Shown here one piece after another: positions 26,710-36,321 of a stretch of DNA of 64,000 nt. This DNA comes from Chlorobium sp. Lineage in GTDB: Bacteria > Bacteroidota > Chlorobiia > Chlorobiales > Chlorobiaceae. The notes beneath the pieces were generated by a model. That model worked only from the letters and a program-made list of their open reading frames with translations, searched no databases and was not told the origin of the DNA. The DNA is taken from NCBI GenBank assembly GCA_028282595.1, contig JANQHQ010000036.1, forward strand, positions 1-64,000, given 5' to 3'. The translations under genes and the position numbers were made by a program. Position 1 is the stretch's first letter. Each line of letters starts with the position of its first letter.

Positions 26710-27105
26710 ATGCAAACTGCAACAGAACGCCGGGTCATAAGCTCGAAAGACAGAGGCGCTTTGGCAAAAATGGTGATGCGGCTGTTTGATCACTGGAACC
26801 TGTCAACCGTCGATCAGGCAGTGCTGCTGGGATTGGCTGAAACCAACCGCGGGGCGTTGGCACGCTACCGCAAAGGAGAATCGATCGGCACAAGCCGTGA
26901 CCAGTATGAGCGTATCGGTCACTTGCTGGCTATTCACAAGAACCTCCGTTTGCTGTTCCCAAAAAACCGGGCTCTGGCCTATCGCTGGATGTCAACCCGC
27001 AACAAAGCCTTCGACAATCTCACTCCGGTCGAAACTATCAGGGAGTGGGGATTTGCCGGATTGCTGATGGTCCGCTCCTATCTCGACCGTGTACGGGGTT
27101 CCTGA
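26710..27105 (+). CDS. Xre-family antitoxin with DUF2384 toxin-binding domain
   Basis: The 131-residue product has an N-terminal helix-turn-helix-like region (about 15-60) and a C-terminal MbcA/ParS/Xre domain (LFPKNRALAYRWMSTRNKAFDNLTP then VRSYLDRVRG, in two parts) that in known pairs plugs the active site of a RES toxin. It directly precedes a RES-domain gene, the classical order. It is expected to neutralise the toxin and to autoregulate the pair. It lies 245 bp after a MITE. Confidence 0.88.
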   Translation: MQTATERRVISSKDRGALAKMVMRLFDHWNLSTVDQAVLLGLAETNRGALARYRKGESIGTSRDQYERIGHLLAIHKNLRLLFPKNRALAYRWMSTRNKAFDNLTPVETIREWGFAGLLMVRSYLDRVRGS

Positions 27106-27116
27106 ACAGCCGGAAT

Positions 27117-27818
27117 ATGGATGTTTTCTCGCACATCACGCTGACCGATGTTCATAACGATCTGATCCGGAACATCATCTCTCTGAGAGCATCGGAAGAT
27201 CTGTTCGATGACCTCACCGACGATCCGGACGAGCGGGAACTTGCGCAACAGGTGGAATCGGATGCGAAGCCCTGTCCTTACAAGTCGCATACTCCGGAAA
27301 TCCATCGTCCGTTTGAAGAATCCGTCTGGTTCAACGCCATTGCCTGGCCATTCAGAAACTGGCGGATCAGTCGATTTTCCGACGGATCGTTCGGAGTATG
27401 GTACGGCAGCGATACCGTAGAGACAACGGCGTACGAAGCCGCCCACCACTGGTACCACGGCCTGCTCGCCGATGCCGGATTCGAATCGGAACGGGTCGTC
27501 GTCGAACGTCGGCTCTACAGGGTCCAATGCGACGCAGCCCTGCTCGACCTGAGGCATCTCCTCGACGACTACCCGCTCATTATCCATGCAAACGATTACT
27601 CGTTCACGCAATCGATCGGTTCGAAAGCACATCACGAAGGACACCCCGGTCTTGTGACCGCTTCGGTAAGGCATGAAGATGGAAACCTCTACGCCGTGCT
27701 GAATCCGAACGTCCTCTCCAACCCCCGCCATCACAGCTATCTGACATACATACTCGAAGGAAACCGGATCGTTGTCGAACGGAAACCGGGGGAGGTCTGG
27801 CTTGAAATCGCTCTGTAA
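27117..27818 (+). CDS. RES-domain toxin
   Basis: RES toxins (named for conserved Arg, Glu, Ser) degrade NAD+ or ADP-ribosylate targets, shutting down metabolism. The 233-residue protein has the family segments WRISRFSDGSFGVWYGSD (arginine), TTAYEAAHHWYHG (glutamate), and a late serine region. ATG at 27117, 11 bp after the antitoxin stop, is preferred over an upstream in-frame start at 27045 that overlaps the antitoxin. Together with the Xre protein it forms a type II toxin-antitoxin module. A repeat element abuts the stop codon. Confidence 0.87.
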   Translation: MDVFSHITLTDVHNDLIRNIISLRASEDLFDDLTDDPDERELAQQVESDAKPCPYKSHTPEIHRPFEESVWFNAIAWPFRNWRISRFSDGSFGVWYGSDTVETTAYEAAHHWYHGLLADAGFESERVVVERRLYRVQCDAALLDLRHLLDDYPLIIHANDYSFTQSIGSKAHHEGHPGLVTASVRHEDGNLYAVLNPNVLSNPRHHSYLTYILEGNRIVVERKPGEVWLEIAL

Positions 27819-27819
27819 A

Positions 27820-27933
27820 GGGCACCTCTACGCATTGTCATGAGTCCCGATTCCATCGGGGTGAGGATTTTGATCCCGACGTGTCGGGACAACGAAGCAA
27901 TTGAAACGCGGAATACATACATTAGAGATGCCC
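27820..27933 (+). repeat. Repeat family B, copy 3 (most compact)
   Basis: This 114-bp copy has inverted ends GGGCACCTCTACGCATT and AATGTATGT-side AGAGATGCCC, two hairpin cores near 27846-27861 and 27871-27886, and the shared AACGAAGCAATTGAAACGCG block. It starts one base after the RES toxin stop codon. I see no clear target duplication. Confidence 0.78.
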
Positions 27934-27968
27934 TGATGTTGCTTGACCGCTAAAATAAAGGGAAGCAC

Positions 27969-28715
27969 ATGTTGATCTGGCATAAGCTGTTACCGGTTTT
28001 CCTGCTGCCGCTGGGATTCGGGATTGTCGTGCTGCTGCTCGGCGGGCTGTTCAGACGCCGGTGGCTGGTATGGGTGGGAGTCGCCTGGTTGTGGGCGATG
28101 AGCGCGCCCGTAACCGGTGACGGGCTGATACGACTGCTCGAACGGGGTGAAACGCGCATCGAGGCCGCTTCGCTCGAACGGGCCGACGCGGTTGTCGTGC
28201 TCGGTGGAATTGTTCGCCAGGTGCCGGGAGTGCGTCTCGGCGAGTGGGGCGAAACGGCGGACCGGTTCGAGGCTGGAGTAGAGTTGTTCCGGGCGGGAAA
28301 AGCCCCGCTTCTGCTTTTTATGGGAGCGAAAATGCCCTGGGCTCCCGATGAACGCATCGAGGGCGCGATTCTTCGGGAACGGGCTATGGAGATCGGCATT
28401 TCCGGGGATTCCGTGAAGGTGAGCGAAAAGGTCGCCAATACCGCCGACGAGGCGCGGGCCGCAAGAACAACGTTGGCCGGAATCGATCACCCCGGAGTGA
28501 TTCTGGTCACGAGTGCGTTTCACATGCCGAGAGCGGCAATGCTCTTCCGGCGGGAAGGGATCGAGGTCCAGGAGTTCCCGGTCGATTTCAGGACAGCATA
28601 CTACAGCCGGAGAACACCGATGGACTTCCTGCCCCAGGCGAATGGACTGAAAAATTCCGAGCTGGCCCTGCGGGAAATCATGGGGATTTTGTATTACCGG
28701 GTTTTCGGGGGATAG
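27969..28715 (+). CDS. YdcF/ElyC-family (DUF218) membrane protein
   Basis: The 248-residue product has two N-terminal transmembrane helices (about 5-55) and then the DUF218 fold: ADAVVVLGGIVRQVPG, RFEAGVELFRAGKAPLLLFMGAKMPW, ANTADEARAARTTL, and VILVTSAFHMPRAAMLFRREG. ElyC-type members with two helices act in envelope assembly (peptidoglycan/lipid carrier metabolism). ElyC is favoured over SanA or YdcF by the two-helix start. The exact reaction is not established for the family. Confidence 0.85.
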   Translation: MLIWHKLLPVFLLPLGFGIVVLLLGGLFRRRWLVWVGVAWLWAMSAPVTGDGLIRLLERGETRIEAASLERADAVVVLGGIVRQVPGVRLGEWGETADRFEAGVELFRAGKAPLLLFMGAKMPWAPDERIEGAILRERAMEIGISGDSVKVSEKVANTADEARAARTTLAGIDHPGVILVTSAFHMPRAAMLFRREGIEVQEFPVDFRTAYYSRRTPMDFLPQANGLKNSELALREIMGILYYRVFGG

Positions 28716-28724
28716 GAAAATCGC

Positions 28725-29690
28725 TCACCCGCCCATCAGTTCGATGAGCCTCGGATAGACGATACCGGTCTTGCCTTCGGGATGATCGGGGCTGATGAGG
28801 TCGTGGGGGAGGCCGAGGGAGACGTCGAATTCGTACGTTTCGAGATTTGCGCCGCCCGAGCGCCAGCGCCGGACGATCTCCTGCACCACGGTGTCGTTGA
28901 CGTCCCGGTCGGAGGGGTTTGTCACCACCACGACCTTTTTCGCGCCCGGAGCGGTCCGGCGCATGTCGCGACGCACGGCGAAGCCGAGTCTGAGAATCTG
29001 GGCCAGCGCGCGGCGGGAATACCGGGGATAGGCGTGGGATGGAGGCGCTTCGGCCCCGAGAACCGGATTCCACCAGACGAATGTGTCCGGCAGCACCGAA
29101 AAGAGATTCATGGCGGCGGCCGTCAGCGGGGCCGGAATCTTCCGGAAGCCGAATGCGGGAGAGACGACGAGCGCCAGATCGATGTCGTCCCGCTGCTGCG
29201 CCGCCCAGGCGGCGGTGACCCCGCCGGCGGAAATGCCCGCGATCACGACCTTCCCGCCGAGGCCCTGTGCGATATCGACAACCTCATCCGCATAGGATGC
29301 AAGCTCCTCAGCCCTCAACAGTGCATGTTCCTCCGTCATCCGGTCGAGCAGACCGTGACGCGGAAGGGGTGCGATAAGCACATTGTCGCCTGACTCGAAA
29401 AGCAGTTTCCCCAGCTCGAGAAACTGCCGGGGACAGTTCGTGTAGCCGTGCACCAGGACGACGGCGCGCGAAGCCGTCTTGCCGTGGGTCATCAGTTGCA
29501 GCCGGCAGAGCGGATTCATCCCGGCGCGGTCCCTGCCGCCGAACCGTTCGGCGCGCCGGAGCGCCTCTTCATGGGAGTGCGCAGGATCGGGCCGTGAAGA
29601 GATCCCGGAAATGCGGTGCGGCGCAAGAGCGAACCACGCCGCTATCAGAAGCAGCAATCCGGATAACAGTAGAATCATTCGTCTTTTCAA
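28725..29690 (-). CDS. Membrane-anchored alpha/beta hydrolase
   Basis: The 321-residue protein has one N-terminal hydrophobic helix (LLLSGLLLLIAAWFALAP), then an alpha/beta hydrolase fold: VVLVHGYTNCPRQF (oxyanion strand), the nucleophile serine in AGISAGGVTAAWAA, and a C-terminal histidine in LGLPHDLISPDHP. It probably faces the periplasm. Substrate is not predictable; esterase or lipase are plausible. It converges on the ElyC-like gene with 9 bp between. Confidence 0.82.
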   Translation of the reverse strand: MKRRMILLLSGLLLLIAAWFALAPHRISGISSRPDPAHSHEEALRRAERFGGRDRAGMNPLCRLQLMTHGKTASRAVVLVHGYTNCPRQFLELGKLLFESGDNVLIAPLPRHGLLDRMTEEHALLRAEELASYADEVVDIAQGLGGKVVIAGISAGGVTAAWAAQQRDDIDLALVVSPAFGFRKIPAPLTAAAMNLFSVLPDTFVWWNPVLGAEAPPSHAYPRYSRRALAQILRLGFAVRRDMRRTAPGAKKVVVVTNPSDRDVNDTVVQEIVRRWRSGGANLETYEFDVSLGLPHDLISPDHPEGKTGIVYPRLIELMGG

Positions 29691-29724
29691 TTGGCATTGC
29701 TGGATTCAGGGCCTGGAGCGGCAA

Positions 29725-31473
29725 TCACCCTTTCGGACGAGTGTCTGAGCCCGAAGCCACCCGTTGCTTCTCGTAACCGTTGCGGTACTGTTTCAATCCG
29801 TTGAAAATGCCCTCGGCGATGTTCTTCTGAACCTGCCGGCTGCGAAGCATTTTTTCCTCCTCGCGATTGGAGAGGTATCCGGCCTCGACCAGCACGCTGG
29901 GCATCGACGGGGTCCAGAGCACCATGAATCCCGCCTGGCGGACGCCGCGACCGTTGATTCTCGTTTTCTTCTCCATGCCGGCGAGCACGTGCCGCGCGGC
30001 CTCCTTCGACTGCAGCGTGAACGCGTTCTGGGCGAGGCTGCTCATGATGAGGTGTTCATCGGTGAAACCCTTGTAGGTTTTCTTGTAATCGGCCTCCTGC
30101 TTGATCGCCTCGTTTTCGAGCATGGCGACGCGTAGCGCCGCGTCGTTTTTATGCGGCCCGAGGATGTAAACCTCCGCCCCCTTTGCCGAACGGTTTTTCG
30201 CGGCGTTGCAGTGAATGCTCACAAACAGCTTCCCGTCGTTGCGGTTGGCGATCCTGCCCCGCTGCTTCAGCGGAATGAACCGGTCGTCCCGGCGGGTGTA
30301 GACAACCTTCACATCCGGCCACTCGCGGGCGATGATCGCCCCGAGATCCCTGGTGATGTTGAGCACGATATCCTTCTCCCTCGTCCCGCCGGCGCCTATG
30401 GCTCCGGGATCCTTACCCCCGTGCCCGGCATCGAGCACGATCGTGTTGAACTTCCATCGGTTCAGGTCCTGTGCGAGATCCTGCCGGATGCGCTTTTCCT
30501 TCTCACGGCGATAGAGCTCCTGCACATCCACGTCGCTGAGAATCGAAACGACGTAGGAGTTGGTACGCGCGTCCCACCGGTAATCGCTCGACTTTACCGA
30601 AAACAGGTCGCTGTCGAGCGCAAGGGTGACCTGTATGGCGCCGTTGCCGAGCGGGGTCGCCCTGATCTCCCTGAGCAGCCCGCGGCTGAAAGCCCTGAAT
30701 ATTCCGGACGGATCCCCTTTGGCCTTCTGGAAGGTGAGGTAGGCCTTGCCCTGCGCATCGGGCTTGAGGAACGACACGACGGATTTCGCGCCGGTCGCCC
30801 GGAGACGGACGACCACGCCGTTGGCGAGCTCGCTCACCTCGATACCGGTAATGACCGTCGGTCCGCTGTATCCGGGCAACCCCGACAATCCGACGGTCCG
30901 GTCCGCTTCGCCGACGATGCCGATCACAGCGTTTTTCGAACCTGGGGGAGCGCTCCACAGGAAAGCGTCTATCCGCTGCTCTTTCGGCTTATAGCTCACC
31001 TCGCGGTCGAGCCAGAGGGCGAAGAGCCTGGCGGCCGCAGGCGCGGGCATCCAGAGCGATTTTTTCCAGCGCACCGGATCCGAACGGAGTTGTACGACGC
31101 GCTCCTTCGCCGCAGGCGCGGAATAGCGAAATCTCGCGAAAGCGTTACCCGCAAGCACCCTGCAGGTACTTTTCGCAGCGCCGTCGCCGGAAGAGATCGT
31201 GAGCTCCGTTCCGTCGAATCCGCTTTTGAGGCGCAATGCCCTGGAAAGGGAAACAAGATCGACGTAGACCAGATCCCCGGCCTGGACGGCCTTGACCGCG
31301 AGGGCGTAGCTCCGGTCGTAGCCCTGTACGGCGCTGAGGGTGAGTTTTCGGGATCGCGCGGCATCGAGGGACGCCGCCGAGACGCTGCCGGACACGGCAA
31401 GCAACAGCAGAAAAAGAAGCAGTGCGGAGTACCCGGCACCGTTCCGGAAACGTTCGGCGAGAAAATCGTGCAT
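29725..31473 (-). CDS. N-acetylmuramoyl-L-alanine amidase (AmiC type)
   Basis: Amidase_3 enzymes split septal peptidoglycan between muramic acid and peptide during cell separation. The 582-residue product has a signal peptide (ALLLFLLLLAVSGSVSAA), a long N-terminal region with an AMIN-like beta domain, and the zinc amidase domain from about residue 345: VLDAGHGGKDPGAIG (first zinc histidine), REKDIVLN (zinc glutamate), FVSIHCNA (second histidine), and VLVEAGYLSN (catalytic glutamate). The ATG at 31473 gives a proper signal peptide; the frame is open to 31725 but that part is not protein-like. Confidence 0.9.
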   Translation of the reverse strand: MHDFLAERFRNGAGYSALLLFLLLLAVSGSVSAASLDAARSRKLTLSAVQGYDRSYALAVKAVQAGDLVYVDLVSLSRALRLKSGFDGTELTISSGDGAAKSTCRVLAGNAFARFRYSAPAAKERVVQLRSDPVRWKKSLWMPAPAAARLFALWLDREVSYKPKEQRIDAFLWSAPPGSKNAVIGIVGEADRTVGLSGLPGYSGPTVITGIEVSELANGVVVRLRATGAKSVVSFLKPDAQGKAYLTFQKAKGDPSGIFRAFSRGLLREIRATPLGNGAIQVTLALDSDLFSVKSSDYRWDARTNSYVVSILSDVDVQELYRREKEKRIRQDLAQDLNRWKFNTIVLDAGHGGKDPGAIGAGGTREKDIVLNITRDLGAIIAREWPDVKVVYTRRDDRFIPLKQRGRIANRNDGKLFVSIHCNAAKNRSAKGAEVYILGPHKNDAALRVAMLENEAIKQEADYKKTYKGFTDEHLIMSSLAQNAFTLQSKEAARHVLAGMEKKTRINGRGVRQAGFMVLWTPSMPSVLVEAGYLSNREEEKMLRSRQVQKNIAEGIFNGLKQYRNGYEKQRVASGSDTRPKG

Positions 31474-31740
31474 GAGAGATTTCAGGGCAAGGGGTTTTTC
31501 TTCTTTCAGGTCCGGATTCCATCGGGTCCGATCAAAAATACTAATAAAGAAATTACCACGGTTATGTACAATATGAAAGCCCGAACGGCCGTTCCGGAGG
31601 CTTCCGCCTGGAACGGCTCCCCCCGAAAACCCGCGCACCGGGCGTTTTTTCGCACCGCAGGGAGAATTTGTTTTTTGGTGAGCAACCCCTATCTTTTCCC
31701 AAAACTCGACGAACGCCTCTATCACCTGTAACGCGGCCCA

Positions 31741-34137
31741 ATGGCATCCTCTTCAGCAACGTCAACTGCGAAAAACAAAACGCTTGTCGTCGTCGAATCG
31801 CCCTCCAAGGCGAAAACGATCAACAAGTATCTCGGCAATGACTATCTGGTATTCGCCTCGGTCGGGCACATCAGGGATCTGCCCCGAAAGGAGATCGGTC
31901 TTGACTTCGACAACCATTACGAACCCCGCTACGAAGTTATCTCCGGAAAAGAGAAGGTCGTCCGTCAGTTGAAAAAACTCTCCGGAGAAGCGACCGATAT
32001 TCTTATAGCGACGGACCCCGACCGCGAGGGAGAGGCGATTGCCTGGCATATCGCGAGCGAAGTGGAATTCACCCGCAAGCCGGTGCATCGCGTGCTCTTC
32101 AACGAGATAACGAAAAACGCGATTCTCGAAGCCATCGACCAGCCCAGGGATATAGATCATCGTCTGGTCCGCTCACAGCAGACTCGCCAGGGCCTCGACA
32201 AGATCGTGGGCTACAAGATCAGCCCGTTCCTCTGGAACGTGGTCTTCCGGGGACTTTCGGCCGGGCGCGTGCAGTCCGTGGCTCTCCGGCTGATCTGTGA
32301 GCGGGAGGACGAGATCGAGCGGTTCGAACCGAAGGAGTACTGGACGCTCATCGCGGAGTTCCGCACCGTCGCGGGGGAAACCTTTTCCGCCAAGCTCGCC
32401 AGAATAGACGGCAAAAAGGTCGATATCTCGAATCGGGAGGATGCGGAAAAAACAGCCGCGGCCGTTCTTTCGAGGATATACGGAGTGACGCAGATCACCC
32501 CGAAGGTCCAGCAGCGAAAACCGCCGCTGGCCTTCACCACCTCGCTCCTGCAGCAGGCGGCGTCCAATCAGCTCGGTTTCGGATCGAAGAAAACCATGCG
32601 TGTGGCGCAGCAGCTCTACGAGGGCATCGACATCGGCCCCGAAGGGGCGACCGGCCTGATCACCTACATGAGAACCGACTCGACAAGAGTCGGCGCCGAA
32701 GCCTCCGGGCAGGCGCAACGCTTTATCACCGAAGAGTACGGGGAAGACTACAGCGGAAGCGGCCGAGCGGCCTCCTCCGGCAAGAAAACCCAGGACGCGC
32801 ACGAAGCTATCCGCCCGACTTCGGTTTTCCGCACGCCCGAAGCCATGAAACGGTTTCTTTCCCAGGACCAGTACCGCCTCTACGATCTTGTCTGGAAACG
32901 GTTTCTCGCCTCCAGAATGGCTCCCGCCAGAATCGAGCAGACCAGCGTCGAGGTCCACGATCACGAAAAACAGTTTCTCTTCCGGGCGAGCGGCAGCAAG
33001 GTGCTTTTTCCGGGCTTTCTGAAAGTCTACGGCGATCAGAAGGAGCTCGATTACGAAGCCCGGAAATCGACACGGGACGAGGATGAGGGGGAACAGATGG
33101 TGCGGCTTCCCGAAAAGCTTTCGGTCAACGAACGGCTCGATCTGCCGGACCTCCAGAAAAAGCAGAGCTTCACCCGTCCTCCGGCGCGCTACACGGAAGC
33201 GAGCCTCGTCAAGGAACTCGACAACTACGGTATCGGCCGCCCGTCGACCTATGCGACGATTTTCTCGACGCTTCAGGAGAGACGATACGTAGAGCTGCAG
33301 AAAAAACGCATCATTCCCACCGAACTCGGCCGGGACGTCTCGAAAATCCTGATAGCCAACTTTCCGGACATCTTCAACGTGGCGTTCACGGCCCATATGG
33401 AAAGCGAGCTCGACAAGGTCGCGGCGGGTGAGGACGACTATGAAGAGGTGCTCGACAGCTTCTACAAACCGCTCGAAACCGCTCTGAGCCTGAGAAAAAA
33501 CGACCCGCTCCTGCCGCAGAACGCCGATGCGGAAACCTGCGACAAATGCGGTAAGGGAAAAATGGTGGTGAAGTGGACCGCCAGCGGCAAGTTTCTCGGC
33601 TGCTCGCGCTATCCCTCCTGCAAAAACGTCAAGCCGTTGTCGAGCGCGAAACCCAAGCCCCAGGATACCGGCGTGAGCTGCCCAAGCTGCCGGGACGGCA
33701 GGATGCTTCTGAGAAACGGCCGCTTCGGTCCCTTCCTGGCCTGCTCGAACTATCCGGACTGCAATACGCTCCTGAAGCTGGACAAGCAGAGAAAGATCGA
33801 ACCGCCGAAAACGCCCCCGCTCGAAACCGACCTGCCGTGCCCGAAATGCGGCTCCCCGCTCTACCTCAGAACGGGCAAGCGCGGCCCCTGGCTCGGCTGC
33901 TCGAAATTCCCGAAGTGCCGAGGACGGCAGGCCTGGGGACAGCTCGATCCCGACGCCCGGGAGAAGTGGGAGAGAGAACTGGGGAAACACCGGGCCGCGC
34001 ATCCGGACGTCACTATCCTGATGGTTGACGGCACGGCCGCCGTCATGGATATGACGATCGACGACATCATCGCCTTTTCGGAGGAAAAAGGGCTTATCCG
34101 GACGAACGAAGCGGAGAAAGGTAACGTAAAGGCGTAA
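31741..34137 (+). CDS. topA: DNA topoisomerase I
   Basis: TopA relaxes negative supercoils by a single-strand break. The 798-residue protein has the Toprim domain (VVVESPSKAKTI with E19; DPDREGEA at 92-99), the active-site tyrosine Y309 in GLITYMRTDSTRVG, and three C-terminal four-cysteine zinc ribbons (from about 597), CDKCGKGKM, CPSCRDGRM and CPKCGSPLY, each with a second cysteine pair. A short lysine-rich tail follows. It is divergent from the amidase across a 267-bp gap. Confidence 0.96.
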   Translation: MASSSATSTAKNKTLVVVESPSKAKTINKYLGNDYLVFASVGHIRDLPRKEIGLDFDNHYEPRYEVISGKEKVVRQLKKLSGEATDILIATDPDREGEAIAWHIASEVEFTRKPVHRVLFNEITKNAILEAIDQPRDIDHRLVRSQQTRQGLDKIVGYKISPFLWNVVFRGLSAGRVQSVALRLICEREDEIERFEPKEYWTLIAEFRTVAGETFSAKLARIDGKKVDISNREDAEKTAAAVLSRIYGVTQITPKVQQRKPPLAFTTSLLQQAASNQLGFGSKKTMRVAQQLYEGIDIGPEGATGLITYMRTDSTRVGAEASGQAQRFITEEYGEDYSGSGRAASSGKKTQDAHEAIRPTSVFRTPEAMKRFLSQDQYRLYDLVWKRFLASRMAPARIEQTSVEVHDHEKQFLFRASGSKVLFPGFLKVYGDQKELDYEARKSTRDEDEGEQMVRLPEKLSVNERLDLPDLQKKQSFTRPPARYTEASLVKELDNYGIGRPSTYATIFSTLQERRYVELQKKRIIPTELGRDVSKILIANFPDIFNVAFTAHMESELDKVAAGEDDYEEVLDSFYKPLETALSLRKNDPLLPQNADAETCDKCGKGKMVVKWTASGKFLGCSRYPSCKNVKPLSSAKPKPQDTGVSCPSCRDGRMLLRNGRFGPFLACSNYPDCNTLLKLDKQRKIEPPKTPPLETDLPCPKCGSPLYLRTGKRGPWLGCSKFPKCRGRQAWGQLDPDAREKWERELGKHRAAHPDVTILMVDGTAAVMDMTIDDIIAFSEEKGLIRTNEAEKGNVKA

Positions 34138-34149
34138 CCACCCCTTTTT

Positions 34150-34167
34150 CCGCCGGAAAACCGGCGG
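34150..34167. terminator. GC-rich hairpin between convergent topA and feoB
   Basis: CCGCCGG-AAAA-CCGGCGG forms a 7-bp stem in the 42-bp gap between the two stop codons. It has no U-tract on either strand (a T-run precedes it on the plus strand), so intrinsic termination is only a guess. Confidence 0.35.
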
Positions 34168-34179
34168 CCCCCTGCAGCC

Positions 34180-36318
34180 CTACAGAAAAAGGTTCGCGAG
34201 ACGATAGGTGAGGAACGAGAACACCCACGCCGCCGTAAGCGCGTAGCCCGAGTAGAGCGCTACCGCCTGCCATGTGCCGACCTCCTTTCTCATCACCCCT
34301 ATGGCCGCGACACAGGGAATGTAGAGCAACACGAACACCATCAGGCTCAGGGCCGTTGCCCGGTCGAACACCGGATCGTTTTTCAGGATGGTTTTCAGTT
34401 CGGGCGAGGTCTCGTCGGTTTCGCCGAGCGAGTAGATCGTGCCCATCGTGGAGACCACCACCTCTTTGGCGGCAAGACCGGTAACCAGCGCCACCCCTAT
34501 CCGCCAGTCGAAACCGAGGGGACGGATCAGCGGCTCCATCAGCCGTCCCGCCCTGCCTGCGACCGAGTACTCGAGCTTTTCCGCGCTTGCGCTGTTTTCG
34601 GCATCGGCGATCGCGACATCCTTTGCCCCGCGGGAAAGTTCTCCCGCTTCGATGGTGGCGATTTGCCGCTCGAGAGCGGCGTCGATTGCCGGATTCTTCG
34701 GATAGTTGCTCGCCACCCAGATAAGCAGCACCGCCAGAAGGATGATCGTGCCGGCCTTGCGGACATACATCATGGCCTTGATGTTCGACTGCCAGAACAC
34801 CGACCTGGCGGTCGGCCAGCGGTAGGGCGGCAGTTCCATCACGAACGGCTCGGACTCGCTTTTCAGCACGGTTTTTTTCATGAGGAGCGCCGAAAGGAGA
34901 CCGACGACCACGCCGAACATGTAGATGCCGAACACCACGTTTCCCGCGACGGAGGGCTCGAAAAACGCTCCTGCGAGCAGAATATGGACCGGAAGCTTGG
35001 CGCCGCAGCTCATGAACGGTATGATCATGATGGTAGCCAGACGGTCGGACGGGCTTTTAAGCGTCCTGGTCGCCATGATAGCGGGGATCGAGCATCCGAA
35101 ACCGGTGATCAACGGTATGAACGACTTGCCGTGCAGACCGAACCGATGCATGACCTTGTCAACGACGAAGGCCGCCCGCGCCATGTAGCCGGACGCCTCC
35201 AGAAAGGAGAGGCCGAGAAAAAGCAGAACGATGTTGGGAAGGAATATCAGAACACCACCGACACCGGCGATGACGCCGTCGACGATCACCGAGCGCAGGG
35301 TTTCGTTCACGAGCAGCGGGCTCACGGCATCCGCTATAGTGCCGAAGAACAGGTCGAGCCCATCCATCAGCGGGGTGCCGAGCGTGAAGGTCAACTGAAA
35401 GACGAGCCAGACGATAAAGAAAAAAATCGGCAGCCCCAGCACGCGGTTGAGCACGATCCGGTCGATGCGGTCGGTCAGCGAGACCCGTCCTTCTCCGGGC
35501 GTCAGGACACACTCCTGCATGACCCCGCGGATAAAGGCGTAGCGGTCCTCGGTAATGACAACCTCGGGGTCGGTCCTGTACAGCCGTTCGGTCTCCCCGA
35601 GCACCCGTTGCAGCACACGCTCCACCTTCAGCCAAAGAGGGTAATCCCTGACCAGACCGTAGACCTCCCGGTCGTTTTCCAGCAGCTTGATTGCGAGCCA
35701 GTGAGGATTGAAACGTGAAAGATCCGGTTCATGCCGGAGCAGTCCGGTGATTTCCCGGATTGCTCCGTCAACTTCGGGGCGGAAACCGAGCTTGTTTTTC
35801 CTGATGTCGATATCGCCCTCGAAAACCCGGACGACATGGTCGAGCAGGGCCTCGAGTCCCTGCTTTTTCTTCGCGGAGGTTGGAATGACCGGACAGCCGA
35901 GGAGACCACGGAGCTGTTCGGTTTCGATCTCGATCCCCCGCTCTTCTACCTCGTCGTACATGTTGATCGCGACGAGAAGATCGACCTCCATCTCCATGAG
36001 CTGGGTCGTCAGGAGGAGATTCCTTTCGAGATTGGGCCCCTCGACCACGTTGACGACCATGTCGGGGGATTCCTCGATCAGGAATTTTCTCGTAACCAGC
36101 TCTTCGGGGGAATACGGGGTGAGGGAATAGGTGCCGGGAAGATCGACGAAACGAATCCTGTATCCTTGGTGATCGACATATCCTTCGTACTTCTCGATGG
36201 TAACGCCGGAAAAATTCCCCACCTTCTGGTGAGAACCCGTCAATCCATTGAAAAGCGAAGACTTACCACTGTTGGGGTTCCCCGCGAGGGCGACACGTAT
36301 CTCCCGCCGCATTCCCAT
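34180..36318 (-). CDS. feoB: Ferrous iron transporter FeoB
   Basis: FeoB is the inner-membrane Fe(II) permease with a cytoplasmic G-protein domain. The 712-residue product has G1 GNPNSGKSS (13-21), the FSGVTIEK G2 region, DLPGTYSLTPYSPEE (G3), and then about eight transmembrane helices with the Gate motifs, including GCSIPAIMATRT and a second cysteine-bearing gate, MSCGAKLPVH. It starts 3 bp after feoA. Iron supply fits the high demand for Fe-S proteins and reaction centres. Confidence 0.95.
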   Translation of the reverse strand: MGMRREIRVALAGNPNSGKSSLFNGLTGSHQKVGNFSGVTIEKYEGYVDHQGYRIRFVDLPGTYSLTPYSPEELVTRKFLIEESPDMVVNVVEGPNLERNLLLTTQLMEMEVDLLVAINMYDEVEERGIEIETEQLRGLLGCPVIPTSAKKKQGLEALLDHVVRVFEGDIDIRKNKLGFRPEVDGAIREITGLLRHEPDLSRFNPHWLAIKLLENDREVYGLVRDYPLWLKVERVLQRVLGETERLYRTDPEVVITEDRYAFIRGVMQECVLTPGEGRVSLTDRIDRIVLNRVLGLPIFFFIVWLVFQLTFTLGTPLMDGLDLFFGTIADAVSPLLVNETLRSVIVDGVIAGVGGVLIFLPNIVLLFLGLSFLEASGYMARAAFVVDKVMHRFGLHGKSFIPLITGFGCSIPAIMATRTLKSPSDRLATIMIIPFMSCGAKLPVHILLAGAFFEPSVAGNVVFGIYMFGVVVGLLSALLMKKTVLKSESEPFVMELPPYRWPTARSVFWQSNIKAMMYVRKAGTIILLAVLLIWVASNYPKNPAIDAALERQIATIEAGELSRGAKDVAIADAENSASAEKLEYSVAGRAGRLMEPLIRPLGFDWRIGVALVTGLAAKEVVVSTMGTIYSLGETDETSPELKTILKNDPVFDRATALSLMVFVLLYIPCVAAIGVMRKEVGTWQAVALYSGYALTAAWVFSFLTYRLANLFL

Positions 36319-36321
36319 GCG

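Noticed and set aside
27820..27933. Target-site duplications around repeat family B
   Set aside because: The flanks of the two copies with both ends visible do not show matching direct repeats of any consistent length, so transposition is not demonstrated for this family.
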